From: Norana najaformis
Lineage: Eukaryota > Annelida > Clitellata > Crassiclitellata > Hormogastridae
Reading direction: 5' to 3'
NCBI GenBank assembly: GCA_964023275.1
Contig: OZ029921.1
Location: 28,937,230-29,001,229, forward strand
DNA length: 64,000 bases
The position numbers and the translations under genes are program-made. Shown in pieces: positions 27,480 through 40,200 of the stretch (position 1 is its first letter; each line of letters starts with the position of its first letter). Under the pieces are notes generated by a model, which was not told the origin of the DNA, did no database searches, and saw nothing but the letters and a program-made list of their open reading frames with translations.

Positions 27480-28029
27480 TGATTTAAACTGAATTTTTAG
27501 TTGTACATGTAGTTTATAATGAAATATTTTTAATCTATTTCTTTATGTACATAATACCTTTGTCATGTGCTGTATGAATTTTATATAAATTTGAACAAAC
27601 ATATTTACTTAGGTATTGCAAAAAGGGAAGAACTGAAATTATGTCTATGGTACTATTGAGGAATATTACTTTTATATGATACTGCCAGATAAACAGGTTG
27701 TGGCCAAGAGCGAGAGATCCAGTTAAAGTTATAATTTCTTCATGCTAACAGTGCATGCTGCAAAACATGAAAAAGAGTAAGCCTATGTTTGCAATTTCTA
27801 GTAACCCGTGTTAATCATAAGCACAACTCACCTTTGCAATGCTTGCAGTTTTTGCAGGCCTAATCAGTAAAGTAACCTCTAAAAGTAACACAGTAGGCTA
27901 CATTTTGGGCTTTTGGGCATTCTTGGTGACAGGTCCAAATCTGTGCATTCTGTCAGTTTTCATGTTATAGCATGCATACCAACAACCAAACAGACAAACA
28001 GACTGAGAGTCCGACATATGTACTGACAG

Positions 28030-28110
28030 ATATAATAATTGTAATCTTACACTCAAAATTTCCAAATGCTACTTAAAAGCTAAGCACAGGGAGCCAGCTT
28101 ATTCACGAGT
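28030..28110 (+). repeat. Interspersed repeat, 'TAGCGCC' family, copy 3 (partial)
   Basis: The stretch AAAAGCTAAGCACAGGGAGC followed by CAGCTTATTCACGAGTGCT matches the middle of the family module, directly before the minus-strand LINE piece. Confidence 0.5.
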
Positions 28111-28229
28111 GCTGCGTCATATCGGCGGATTTGGCCAAAGATGCCATGTAGAGAACCACGTCCAGCTGCCAGAAGACCAGAGAGCATGGAAAGGAGCTGT
28201 TAGGGTGGGTTGTGTTTAAGCTGTGAGAA

Positions 28230-28785
28230 ATGAGAAGGCAGCAGATTCAATGGATCAGAGTGGGATTTCTTGAAAAGGTGAGACCAGTTTTGAATGAAAC
28301 ACCTGAGAAGTATCAGATAGAGGGGCTTGAGACAGATGATGATGAGTGAACGACTAAAAGGATAGAGGAACAGAGTATTTGCGAAATTCAGGAAGGAGAT
28401 CGTTCCACAGTTTAGGTGAGGTGTAGTATATGGATCGGTTATAGGACATAAGACGTCGTTACAGAGGGCCAGACAAGTGTGGGATAACAGAATGAGCGAG
28501 TAGGGGGGTCTGATTGGATGATAGAGTTTGCGAAGGTTGGGAAATTTGGACAGAGTTATTGGTTAAGGAGCGAACTTTGAAATGAATGCATCCTGGGACT
28601 TTCAGCCTGTGGAGTGATTTCAGGACAGGAGTGACACAGCGATGCTTGTATGTCCTGGTGACGGTGTGGGAAACTGAATTTTGGACGAGTTGGAGAAAGT
28701 TAATTTGAGTGGATTCGAGGTTGAGGACAACAGAATTACATTAATTTTATTCGCTAGATGGCAATTGTTGGCATTAAAATGCCCA
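28230..28785 (-). mobile_element. L2/CR1-type LINE 3' fragment
   Basis: On the minus strand, conceptual reading gives LQLVQNSVSHTVTRTYKH, then CVTPVLKSLHRLKVPG, and further on SPKLWNDLLPEFRKYSV. These are the ordered blocks near the end of L2/CR1 ORF2 ('LQ..QN.A', 'ITP.LKSLHWL', 'PKLWNSLP..R'). Stops interrupt the frame, so the copy is dead. Confidence 0.8.
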
Positions 28786-29312
28786 TTAAAGGAAACTCTC
28801 TTTAAAGTGAATTTGTCATGAAGCCTCAGCATCCAAACTTATATGCAGTCTAGGGATTTCATATCGTCAAGCTGAAGTGCAGTTGTCCCCCTTTCCATTA
28901 GAAGCATTTCAGACAGCCAAAAGATTTATGTTTATTCCTATATACGAAAGAATATAACTCGAGAAACTAAATAGAAAAAATTAATTAAACTTAACAAAAA
29001 AGTTTAAGTTCACAGAACAGTCGAGTCTATTATATTTACAAATATAAGTATATTTTATAACTATTAATAGGAATAAAGCATTATATTACAATTCATATTA
29101 AATAGCCTAGCATTACATGTCAAAAGTATTTTAGTAATTACTGACACATTTATCAATAGTAATTAGCATAATCTCAAAGTATCTGTCTATATTGTAATAT
29201 CTTTTATTATAATAATATGATTATGGCGATGAATTGCATATTAATACAATAAAAATGATTTACATTGACGCCGTGCAAATCATTGCGATACAAAATTCAA
29301 TACTGTTGGCCT

Positions 29313-29530
29313 GAATATCCCGGGAGCATCTCCTTTTCCCACGCTTGTAGGAGGATGTCAATGGTAAACTTAAGAGTTAGGAATAGGGTTTAGCAGCGTA
29401 TTTCCCATTCCTACTGTATCTATCCTAACCCTAAGACTAACCTTAACACTAACCCTAACCATTGACATCCTTATACTGGACATCCTCGTACTAGAGTGGG
29501 AATCGGAAAATCGTATCCCGGGTGATATCT
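29313..29530. repeat. Foldback element with telomere-like core
   Basis: The outer arms are imperfect inverted copies (ATCCCGGG, TCTCCTTTTCCCA and AGGATGTCAATGG on the left; their complements CCATTGACATCC, GTGGGAATCGGAAAAT and ATCCCGGG on the right). Between them is a degenerate CCCTAA-type run (29427-29460, e.g. CTAACACTAACCCTAACC). Confidence 0.65.
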
Positions 29531-29575
29531 GCCTATGACCACTGCCGGGATTTCCGTAAACATGCATGCTAAACC

Positions 29576-29627
29576 AAAGATTTTAAGAATGGAACCTCTT
29601 AAAGAAGGGAACCTTCTTAAAATCTTT
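29576..29627. repeat. Hairpin with perfect 14-bp arms
   Basis: AAAGATTTTAAGAA at 29576-29589 pairs with 29614-29627 across a 24-base loop. Confidence 0.6.
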
Positions 29628-29725
29628 TTGCTAAACTGCCGATTTCTATTAAGTAAAGTTGAAACTGAAAGTTTATAGACGGGTCGCTTCCGCAAGACAG
29701 GAAAATGCGCGGTCGCCTAGGAAAT

Positions 29726-29747
29726 AGACTCCTAGATCTAGGAGTCT
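29726..29747. repeat. 22-bp perfect palindrome
   Basis: AGACTCCTAGA followed at once by its exact reverse complement TCTAGGAGTCT, with no spacer. Confidence 0.85.
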
Positions 29748-29814
29748 GACTAGGTCTACTTAAGTTCAGTTCTCATAGCTATTGGACTGACCTGGATATT
29801 GACCTGATTGCGTG

Positions 29815-29890
29815 TACGGACCATGCTAGCCCGAGATTCAAATCTCTTAAATAAGCCACGATCGGTATGTGAACCGGCACCCTCGCACAC
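29815..29890 (-). repeat. Interspersed repeat, 'CTCGGGCTAGCA' family, minus copy
   Basis: The reverse complement reads GCCGGTTCACATACCGATCG, then GAATCTCGGGCTAGCATGGT, matching the 61812 copy closely. Confidence 0.65.
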
Positions 29891-30283
29891 AGGCGCTTTT
29901 CGTACGCATTAGCCAATGTAGCTAACCACTGTAACCAGGTCAGCAGGTTAGCACCGTTGCCGCTAATGAAATCAGAATCTTAATTGCAGGCCTAATCATA
30001 ATTAACTATCAGTTTCGAGAGTTGCACTTCTTCAGTATCCAAAAGCTTAGTCGTTGGAAACATTATTTACGGGAACTTATTAATTAAATCAGAAAAGCTT
30101 ACTTCGTAAGTCTTTAGGCCTACCTCGCTTCAAAATCAGCAATAGGCTACAGGCCTAACTGAAAACGGTGAACAAAAAATATAACTGAATTCATCTAAGT
30201 TTAAATAACGACTAAGCTTTGTTTAGCACTCAAGAAATATAGAGATTACGACTGGGATACGGTATTTTGAAGTTTTGATTCGT

Positions 30284-30415
30284 TAACTCGAGATTTCTAT
30301 AGCGCCTAAAGAAAGTTAAGTTGCATGAACCAGTTTATCACAAGCGCTCGATCAAAACAAAACTGAGAGACAGAAAGTGTCAGGTACCAAGGTCAGGCAG
30401 GCAGACAGACGGTTA
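30284..30415 (+). repeat. Interspersed repeat, 'TAGCGCC' family, copy 4
   Basis: CTCGAGATTTCTATAGCGCC, AAGAAAGTTAAGTTGCATGA and a final CAGGCAGGCAGACAGACG repeat the 17062 copy in order. Confidence 0.65.
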
Positions 30416-31290
30416 GTGAATTGGGCTTGGAATTGCAGCGGCAAGAAAGATAAGGGGAAGAGGAGGATTCAGGATGGGATTTCTGGAAGAATATTTCCAG
30501 TTTTGAGTGAAAAACGCAGAGATTAAAAAGGGTGAAGTGTTGGTAAGTTCGTAGGATGGGTGAGATAAGCGTCGTCATTCTGGCAGAAGTTTTTTTTCAG
30601 AGGGGTGGTTTACCTTTTCTTCGCTTTAAGTTATTCACAAGTTACTCGACTTCTCTGCGGTTTATTTAGATGTACAGTAAGGCGAATAAATCACAGCTTA
30701 TTGGACTTAATAATTTGAATCTTAATATTTTAATGCGCTGTAGTTCACTTGATTATGTCAGACATGCTGCTAAATAAATTCATGTCTAGTTGGATGGTTT
30801 CCTCAGCCAGAAATAATATTACGTGTTACTGCAGACTACATATCATCCACATGATGCAAAGGCAATGTTGGCACTTGAGCGCCATTGTGTGACTGATGTA
30901 TCTATCATTTATATAAAAATGTTATTCTAAAATTTGCTTTACTTAAGTTTGAATTTCTTTGTTCATATTCGTTTAATAAAAGCCTTCACAAGAAGCAGTA
31001 AGCGGCTTTTATACTTTATAATAACTTACCATTGAGAACAGTTTAGCGGGTAATGCATTAGATTCAAGTAGAGAGTCAAATGACGTAATTGACTCGACTG
31101 TTGAACCCTATATATCTGTTGTGAGAAAGAGGGCGCTAATATCGTTCATCCGGGACTTTGAATAAAATTTGCGGTGTGCGTACCAAGTTTCTAAAATTTA
31201 TATCAAATGTGTCATTTCTGATGAAACCTTGTCTATCTGCGATACTGAAATAGACTCAGATATCGAATCTGCGACATTACAGTGTCAAGA

Positions 31291-34200
31291 ATGCAGAATG
31301 CTGATCGCGAAGCCGTGAAACCGACCACCGCGGTACTGAACAATAGCAAGACGGGAGTGCACGCTATGGGGTTAGGTGTATCTTCTGGATTGGGCGATAT
31401 TGGCTGCAGTCAGTCATCTGGATCAAGCACGGAATCTGATAGAGTTGGTCGCTTTCCACAACAAAATTTAAGCGAAGATCATTCCGACAGCGAGGATGAA
31501 AAGAACGTAGATAACTTATGGAAGGTGTGTTCTAAATACGAACGACTATATACCCTGGCCAGAAAGTATGTCATTAAACTAAAACTAGTTTCGGTTTATC
31601 ATAGGGAAAAATAATTAGGTTACCTTGTAGGTTCTTATGATTTTAGAAAAGACCAGATTTAAGGAGCTTTCTTATTATTTCAGAAGAGACTACTAACTGT
31701 TTAGGGCTCTTTTTCTTATGGAACAGAAAGATAATTCTTGTCCCAAATTTTAAAAATAGTTTCAGAAGAGAGTTGCTGACATGTATAATACGTTTGGGGC
31801 AAAATCTCGTTTGAAGTCTGTTAATTTCACACGTATGAACAATATGGCTACACTAGATCACGGGAGGAAATAGAACGCCAGAGGCCTACCAAAGTTATCC
31901 AACAAGAAATAAGTAAATTAGATAGTAAAACAATAGTTTTTTAAATGCATTTATTTCTTACAATAATTGAACGGTATAAGTTCTCACTTACATACAAAGT
32001 TTAAGAACATTTTTCATTACAAAATGCACTTTGCCCCAGAAACTCCTTTTTCTTTGTTTTCCCTTTCTTTTCGAACTCCGTTTTCTTTTTTATTCCTTTT
32101 TTCCCTTTTTTTGTTTTTTGTTTTCCACATATATATGGAGTTTTTTTAACACAGTCATTTCATGTCAAAAATGTCCTCATAAACTTTCTTTTAGGTTTGT
32201 CACAAACTTACACTGTTTAATAATTGTAAGGCCTGCGGTCTGTGCTTGTTACTTTTCAATCTACACATTTGCGGAATTCACAGACCTTGAATGAGATTTT
32301 GCCTATGTTTGGTTGTGGTGCCAGTGTCAATAATGTGCATACTATTGAAATCATAATGTCATGCTATCCATAGAACTAGTGACAGACAGCCTATACTGTT
32401 ACTAGTTACGGAATTACTAGTACTATGGATATTGTTTAGGTAGGTAAAAACCTAATAATAGTAGTACAGCCTTTGTTGACTTGTCTCAGATGTTAACTTG
32501 GGTGTTGAAATGAATGTCTGACAGATTTTGCCATGCATTTTAACCCTTTAAATGCCAAGATGCATCCATGCAACTTTGGGGTGCTCTTATTTAAGCCACT
32601 GTAAGTAAGGGCACTGGCGTCCATTCTCTGTGAGTCCACCGTAAATTAAGTCGATCAGCAAACTACGCGTGTTCCTGTGTAAAACAGGCACATCTGTTAG
32701 ACTAGGGCTTCTATGACGCTATATTATGTGTCTTGATACATGTGTGCATGGAGATATTCGCTTGATTTTTGTTGATGTTTCGGGCAGCAATCGAACAAGA
32801 GATTTTGTGATTGGGTTTGTGCAGTTCTGATTAGGAAAATATTTACAGAATTTTCTGAGATTTATTGTGGTGCGTTTAGCATTCATACTGGTGATTTGTT
32901 GGATTTTTCGAATGATGGCAAGGTTGATAATAGGGGTAATTGGGTTTCCACCATGTAGCTTATAATATAGGCTGGAAAAACTTTCGGAATGCTTAGGGCC
33001 AAACTGCTGATACCAGGGATTTGACTCCAGTTCATGCGTTTAAAAATCATTTACTGATTCTAAAACGCAATCAGATGCAAACAAGTAAATGCTATATATT
33101 TCTTCTTCTGTTGTTTGTGCGGCCCATAATATAAGCTGTTAGAAAACTTTCAGACTGCCTTAGGCCATGGGCCAAACTGTATACCTTGGAATTGACTCCA
33201 GTTTGCGCACTTCTAAGTGTTTTTACTTGTTGGCTGTGGTTATTGCTGAAACTGATCTCCTGACAATAGCTATACTTCATGCACAAGAACTCGACTGGCA
33301 AGGGTATAAGGCTAGAGTGACAAATTTCACATGGAATGTTGGTCACTGACAGTGGCATAGCTAGCCTTCCGAGGACCCTTGTGCAAACTGAACTTAGGCT
33401 ATTTTTCTTTAAGTACTTGAGCAACTGGGCCTTGGCCCCTTGGGGGCACAGGGGGACCCTAGTCTCGTGGGCCCTTGTGCAACCTGCGCAATCTGTTGCT
33501 ATGCCACTGGTCACTGATGCTATAGTTTAGTGGTTTACTGCTACTGAAAGAACACAAGGAATACAGTAGTTTTGTTTAAGTAAACTTATTAATTGTACAG
33601 TAAACCACTTTTTGAACTGCAGGCAATAAGTTTACTTGGAGGTAGGTTTTTGATTTGTGTTGAATTCTGCTGCATCTAAAAAAGCAAGCAGATTTAAAAT
33701 AAACAAGAAAATACATATTTGTGCAGAAATGTGGAGTTTTTAAATGTGCTGCTTACTGGCCTAAACTACGATGCACGATGTTGGAATGATGCTTGCAAAA
33801 CTAGAGGTAGTCTTCTGTGGTATGCTGTCTTAAAAAGTAAAGCTGAGACAATGGGAGTAGATTCTGTATTGACAGTCTCTGTTTTACTGACAATGAGGAC
33901 TGATGATGGGCCGGTGTTAATTGATTGATTCTGTATTGACAGTCTATGTTTTACTGGCAATGAGGACTGATGATGGGCCGGTGTTAATTGATTGATTCTG
34001 TATTGACAGTCTATGTTTTACTGGCAATGAGGACTGAAGATAGGCCGGTGTTAATTGATTCTGTATTGACAGTCTATGTTTTACTGGCAATGAGGACTGA
34101 TGATAGGCTGGTGTTAATTGATTCTGTATTGACAGTCTATGTTTTTACTGACGGTGAGGATCGATGATAAGCCAATGGTAGCTGCATTTGGAATTATCTT

Positions 34201-37200
34201 TTGTTTATGAAGTGTTTCAGTGTACTACATGGGGAATTTTAAAATAATAACAGTTTGGTCTGAGATGCTCAGGGAATCGATGATTAATGCCATTTATTTT
34301 CGTTGCATGTTGTTAGTTATTGCCTTCCAGAGTTTGTGATAATTATTAATCTTTAGTAATGGCATATTTGGCTGTGGTCAGTTGCATTTGTGGATGTGAT
34401 GGTTTTTCTTTCTTTTACATACTAAATAGGTTACTTTGCATTGTTTTTTTTTTGTATTTTAAATGCATGCTTGTGTGACTAATTTAATATGCCCTTGCTT
34501 CTTCGCAGGGTGTTTCGGCACTCTGTAAATAGGCAGGTTAATGAGGGTATAGTAATAATAATAATATTAATAATAACAAGAGTAATAAAAATATGATAAA
34601 ATACTAAAAATAATAAATTGTTGATTTATTTCAAGCCTTCATTACACTTCTCCAGTCAATTAACTGAATATAAAACGTTGATGAAAATATTGTTTGTTTT
34701 ACTTGAACCTAAGATGAAGCAGATGAAGATGGGTGGTATCTTTTCTAGAGATAGTGTAACGTAATTTAGGAGGGTTTTAAAATGCACTTTTGTTTTATCA
34801 AAACTGTTAAATATCTTAGTGAATTTGTGTTTGATACCAGAATATTAAGCTTTACATGTACTGCAAGTTGAGTAATTGTATAAGAACTTCTGTTATAATT
34901 ATAACACTTTGATTATCCAAGGAATCAAACCCAGACATAGGTGTAAAGAATGCTAAATTTGGGACTTGTCTGTTTTATAGAGACCTGCTTTGTTTTAACA
35001 TATGTTCAAATGCAAAGAATAAGAAAGATAGGATGTGGAGTATGCAGTATGTAATCAATAAAATGCACAGTGGTCTTGTTAGAGACCAGCTGTGGCACTG
35101 CAGAATGTGTTGTGTTATCTTGATACCCAATTACAATGTACAGTTGTATGGAGGTAAAAAGTTGCACAAGGGTATTGGTGTTATTCTGCAGCTTACTTTT
35201 GTTAATATGTCACAAATGTATTGTAGCCCAGTTTAGGAATTGTTTTTATATAGCACCTTGCTCATGTGTTTCACTTAGTTGTAGCAGCAGTGACTTCTAC
35301 AGTGTGCCAAGATGTTCTGTGCAGTGCATTATGAAGTGGGTTTTGGAATTGTGTAGCTCAACACAATTATACATTAATTATTTGTTTATTTGTTTTTAGT
35401 TTGAAAGGGAAAGGGCAAAAATGTTGGAAGAAAAAGCACTGGAACGGAACATCCGAATGTCAAAAAATGGTCTGTGTGGCGCTTATTTTAAAAATTATAT
35501 TTAAAACTATGATCTATCTCAGAAGAGTCGCATTATAAAAATTACATTAAATAGTATTATACATGTGCAAAAGGATAACATCAGTTGAAATTCTATAGTT
35601 TTAGACTCATGCTTTCAGATTTTCTTGTATGCAATTCTTCATACATTTCTTCTTTTCTTTTATGAATTCTGATTAGTTTTTGCCGCTGCAGAGTTTCCTT
35701 TAGAATGTTTCCTGCTATGACGCTGAAGAGAATTTAATCCAGCAAAAAGCTATTCAGAACATTGGTTTGCATTTATGACGCTATAGCTGAGTGACAAAGA
35801 TTGTGCAGTGAAGGACAATAAATGTATAACGCATGTAATTTTGTATGTTAGTCATAGTGGCTTGCATTACTTGAATAATAATAGTAATAATTATATGATA
35901 TATTGATAAAAATACATGAGGTTAGTAAACAGGTCTTGGGTTTACACTGCATTTATACAGAAGACAGTGAGTGAGCCTATTCAGGTAATTAAAATTGCTT
36001 TTTGTTGCTTTGCACTTTCTTTTCCATAAGTAGCATCATTGACTTACAGGTCGACTGAGGTTTAACATGGTTCGTAGTGGTACATCCCCACCACTTGATG
36101 ATGAAGACGATGCATTCCAAAGCAAATCGTCCGAGTTGACAAGGATGATCTCTGATGACGATGACGACGATGATGATGAAAATGATCCCAACGAAGACCA
36201 AATCAATATGTAAGTGAATCTAATCTAATCTTTCTAATAAGTGTCATAGATTGGCAGTGGAAAGTATGTTACAAATGTTGGTCATTGATAGGCCTGTCGT
36301 CATAGATTGGCAGTGGAAAGTACATTACAAATGTTGGTCATTCGTAGGCCTGTCAGCTTGAGAGTGAAAACTTTTCATTTTTACATTTCAGCACGGCTCG
36401 ACTGATGAATAAGGTGTGCAGTGTCGGCGACATAAATGCTGTTCAGAACATGCTTGCCCAGAACAGCGATGGCGGCGGCACAAGTGAAGGAGACAGCTAT
36501 TTATGTCTTGCAGCCTCTGCTGGATCCTATGACCTCTGCCAGGTAAACAAGGTAAAAAAGGTAGCACACTTGTTTATTCGCCTTTAGAAGCTCGTCAGAA
36601 GTTGTGGTCCAGAGGGTGAAGGATCTTTCAGCTCTCAGCCATCCAACAGTAAAAATATTTGTGAAGTAAAGCTAAGAGATTGTGTGTTCAGCATTCAGTG
36701 AGAGAGAGACAGAGACAGAGAGAGACTGAGAGAGAGATTAGCACTGCTTGACATGTGAATTTATTCATTAAGTTTTTTTCATACGGCACTGATTCTTCTA
36801 TCATATCCAAGTTAGGCTTAATACTGGTAGTTTTAAAAATTGTTTGCATGTTATCAAATGTATGTTAGCATTCAGCACAGTGACTAGACACACTGGTAAA
36901 TGTAGCTGTCAGACGTTTCTGTAGTTACTTACATCTCTGCAAACATTAAAATGCCTTTGTCGAGGAATTTTTCGCTAACTGAGCTAATTAGTGTGCATGT
37001 GTGTTTATCTGGACATTTATATGGCAACTTTCAGACAACATTTGATTATTCTTGTGAAGATTTAACTCTTTCACCAGGCTTATGTAGCATAGATTGGCCT
37101 TCTAGAAATTTATCTGACTTTCACCTTAGTGTTGATGCGCAATCTTTTGATGCATTTTGAACCGGTGTCATGGAAGTTACTCTGGATTTATCATTATTAG

Positions 37201-40200
37201 TTCATGCATCATATCCCTCTTTTTACAAAGATTGCAAAGTAGAACAGGCCTACTTGAGAAAAAACATTTGATAAGCACTTATTGGCACAGAGACACCAAC
37301 AAGCGAAAACCTAGTGACATTATCCCGTGTGTCGGTTGGAGTTTGAACGCTCTGTTTGAGAGGGTATGACATGTTTTTGCAGTTACTCTTGAACTGTGGC
37401 ACTAACGTGGATGACAAAGGACGTAAAGACAATTGCACAGCCCTCATGGAAGCTGCCAGCAATGGAAATTTGAAAATTGTGGAGCTGCTTCACAAGAACG
37501 GTGCCGATGTTAATGCAAGATCTTCAGCTGGTGAGAAAACATCTGCTTAATTACTGTTAATTAACTGTGCAGTAATAAAATAATGGTAGAGGCAGTAATT
37601 TTGCCTATTTATTAAGAGGGTTACACAGCTGTGAGTCTTGGTGGAATTCAGCTACATTTCATTCTTTTAGAGTATTTACCAAGGAAGTTAGAAGGCCTCG
37701 CAGCTGGAGGTGTCACAATTTTAGTAAAATACAGCCTGTGTATTTGAGTCCATTCTCAACAGGTACTTCAGTAACAAGTAGCAGTCTCTAGCAAGTGAGG
37801 TTGACAGTCCTTGTGTTCTACAGCCTGTGAGGACTTGCTGGTTCCATATTTTTTTACAATGTGGACCAATCGTCTAGAGCAATTTCCTTCTGAAAATATG
37901 TGTGGCTCCACCAGCATCATCTTAAGAAACAATTTCAGCGTTAAGTTATGCTTTTGTAGATCTGTTAGATAGCAATTACCTTCAGTGCAGTTGAGAGGTT
38001 CTTAAAGGTGCTACATAATTAACCAGATACATCCTGATAGCAGGAAGCATGGCTTCTTTGATTGCCCAGTTTGCACACTGACTTGTCTGTAAAATGCTAA
38101 GGTCAAGATGTCTGAATTGGCAGGTAATACTCCACTCCACTATGCCGCTTGCAGCGGAAGAGAGTTAGTTGTACAGGCTCTCCTGGAATATGGTGCAACC
38201 GTAGATGTATACAACGAAAACGGCCACACTCCGCTGATGGAAGCCGCCAATGCTGGACACATTAACACCGCTCGGGTTCTGCTGAAAGCTGGAGCTGGAA
38301 TCAACACTCATTCCAACGAGTTTAAGGAAACAGCCTTAACACTGGCCGCCTACAAAGGTAAACCAGGCAAACTAAAGACCAGTAGTTGATTGATGGTTCA
38401 TTTTTCAGTCACTTTAAGACTTGTTTCTTTGACATTAACTGATGTCAGCAGATGCCTTTAGGAAGATCTTCATAGGATCTTAACAGATGCTATACTTATG
38501 TCCATATGTATGTATGTACATATGTATGTATGTGTATGTGTGTATGTATCTGGGCATTTTATAGCATCTCTTAAAAGCACTTCTGACATGCCCAAGAGAG
38601 GTCAATTAACTATAAAATAGTGGCAAGCTCATGTGTATACACATGATGCTGATATAGTTTGAGCAGGCCTCCACGTGCAATCTCCCACTGACTCACAGGG
38701 TCAATGAATTCCCTGTCACAATTAACATGTATTAAGAGCCACTGGTCTGGATTGCACAAAAGATGGCAAATGACACCAGGCTTAACGAGAGCACTTGCAG
38801 CATGTGGTTAGGCTCACCAATCTAATACTTAAGGACTGAGTGCAGTGCATCTGGAGACCTCTAGTTCTCAAGCTCTGTGCTGTTGATGAATTATTTCTGA
38901 TGAAGTGAAACCACTGTCCACACTGATTATCAGTTGGAGAAGTCCATTAAAATCCAACAGATCGGGGTAACTAGGTGGAAGGGAGACTGGCAGGTAAACA
39001 GGTTGTGATAGGTGAGTAGGTTGAACTAGATGAGTTTGGAGCTTAGACCTAAATGACTTGAAGAACTGGCAGTGGGACTGTAGACTGGTCAGTGAATTCG
39101 AAAGCTGTGAATGAGCCACTGAGAACCCCAAATTGTTCGGTTGTAAGAATACTGTTCGGAGTTTTATAGTAGTGGTGTGCAGCGGTTTAGTTTCACTGTG
39201 TTTTCTGTGCAAGTGAGATTCCTTTGTGTAAATCCTGGAAGTACTGTTTTCTAGGTCATGCAGAAATGGTTGAGTTTCTGCTGAAGAATGGAGCTAACTT
39301 CGAGCACAAGACTGACGAAATGCACACGCCGTTGATGGAGGCAGCCATGGATGGACACAACAAGGTTGCTAAGATTCTGATTGAAGCTGGTGCAAAGGTA
39401 TGACTTGTCTTGCTTGGGAGTCATGTTCTGTGAAAGGTTTTCAGCTGTCTCTGTTTCACTGCCAGTGTTTCTATAAAAGATTTACATGTTTATGTTTGAG
39501 CATTGATTTTGACGGGCTCTTACACATTAGCTCTGTAAACTCTTACATTCATACGTTCGCTGGAGCTTCCTTGTGTGATTCAGTATAACACAGATTCTGA
39601 TATAATACGGGTGGGAACATGGATCCCAAGTTCAGTTTGGCTTTAGGAAATCACCCCATTATAACAGGACATTAGTTTGAGGTAGTTCTTGGTATGAACG
39701 TATTATAAGTAGTTTCCATTGTACATATAAATACATGCATATGTCCGTGCATACATACATGCATACAACATACATACATGCATGCAAACATACATACATG
39801 TGTGTATTGTTGCCAACACCTTTTGTTTGCATATTGTGGATGCAGAAGAGGCAGTGGTCTAACTGAAGTGTTCCAAGTACTGGCATATACCAACACTAAT
39901 GCCTTTCTGTTGATTTCCTGACATGTTTTGATGTGAAATTGTAATTGCTTGGGTTGCTTAAATGTGCAGGTGGGCATGCCAGAAGATAGCTTTGAATCCC
40001 CTCTGACGCTGGCTGCCTGTGGCGGCCACACAGAAATGGTTCAGCTTCTCTTGGCACATGGTGCCAACACAGAAGAGGCCAACGATGAAAACTACACGCC
40101 GCTCATGGAGGCAGCACGCGAGGGACATCTTGATGTGGTGCAAATTCTGCTCACTACACGTAAGTGACCTCTGAGTCCTCCATCCAAATGTGATTTTTGT

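Larger units (their letters stand above)
26351..31290. other. Fucosidase 3' UTR and intergenic region
   Basis: 26351 to about 27500 is probably 3' UTR; a canonical AATAAA lies at 27474-27479. Beyond it are interspersed repeats (28030-28110, 29815-29890, 30284-30415), a LINE 3' piece (28230-28785), a foldback element (29313-29530), a hairpin (29576-29627) and a 22-bp palindrome (29726-29747). I see nothing in 27500-28030, 28785-29310 and 30600-31150 beyond AT-rich sequence. Confidence 0.55.

Noticed and set aside
29427-29460. True telomere or chromosome end
   Set aside because: The CCCTAA-type units are few and degenerate and lie inside an inverted-repeat element between genes.
29576-29627. 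microRNA precursor
   Set aside because: The stem is only 14 bp with a 24-base loop, shorter than typical animal precursors, and lies beside repeats.
33092-33514. 140-codon minus-strand frame
   Set aside because: It runs through the hAT MITE and a diverged tandem repeat; composition and content are those of repeats.
33861-34180. CRISPR-like array
   Set aside because: The units are contiguous 63-67 bp minisatellite repeats without unique spacers, in an animal intron.
39659-40031. Met/Cys/Tyr-rich minus-strand frames
   Set aside because: Artefact of the TACA microsatellite and the antisense of exon 8.
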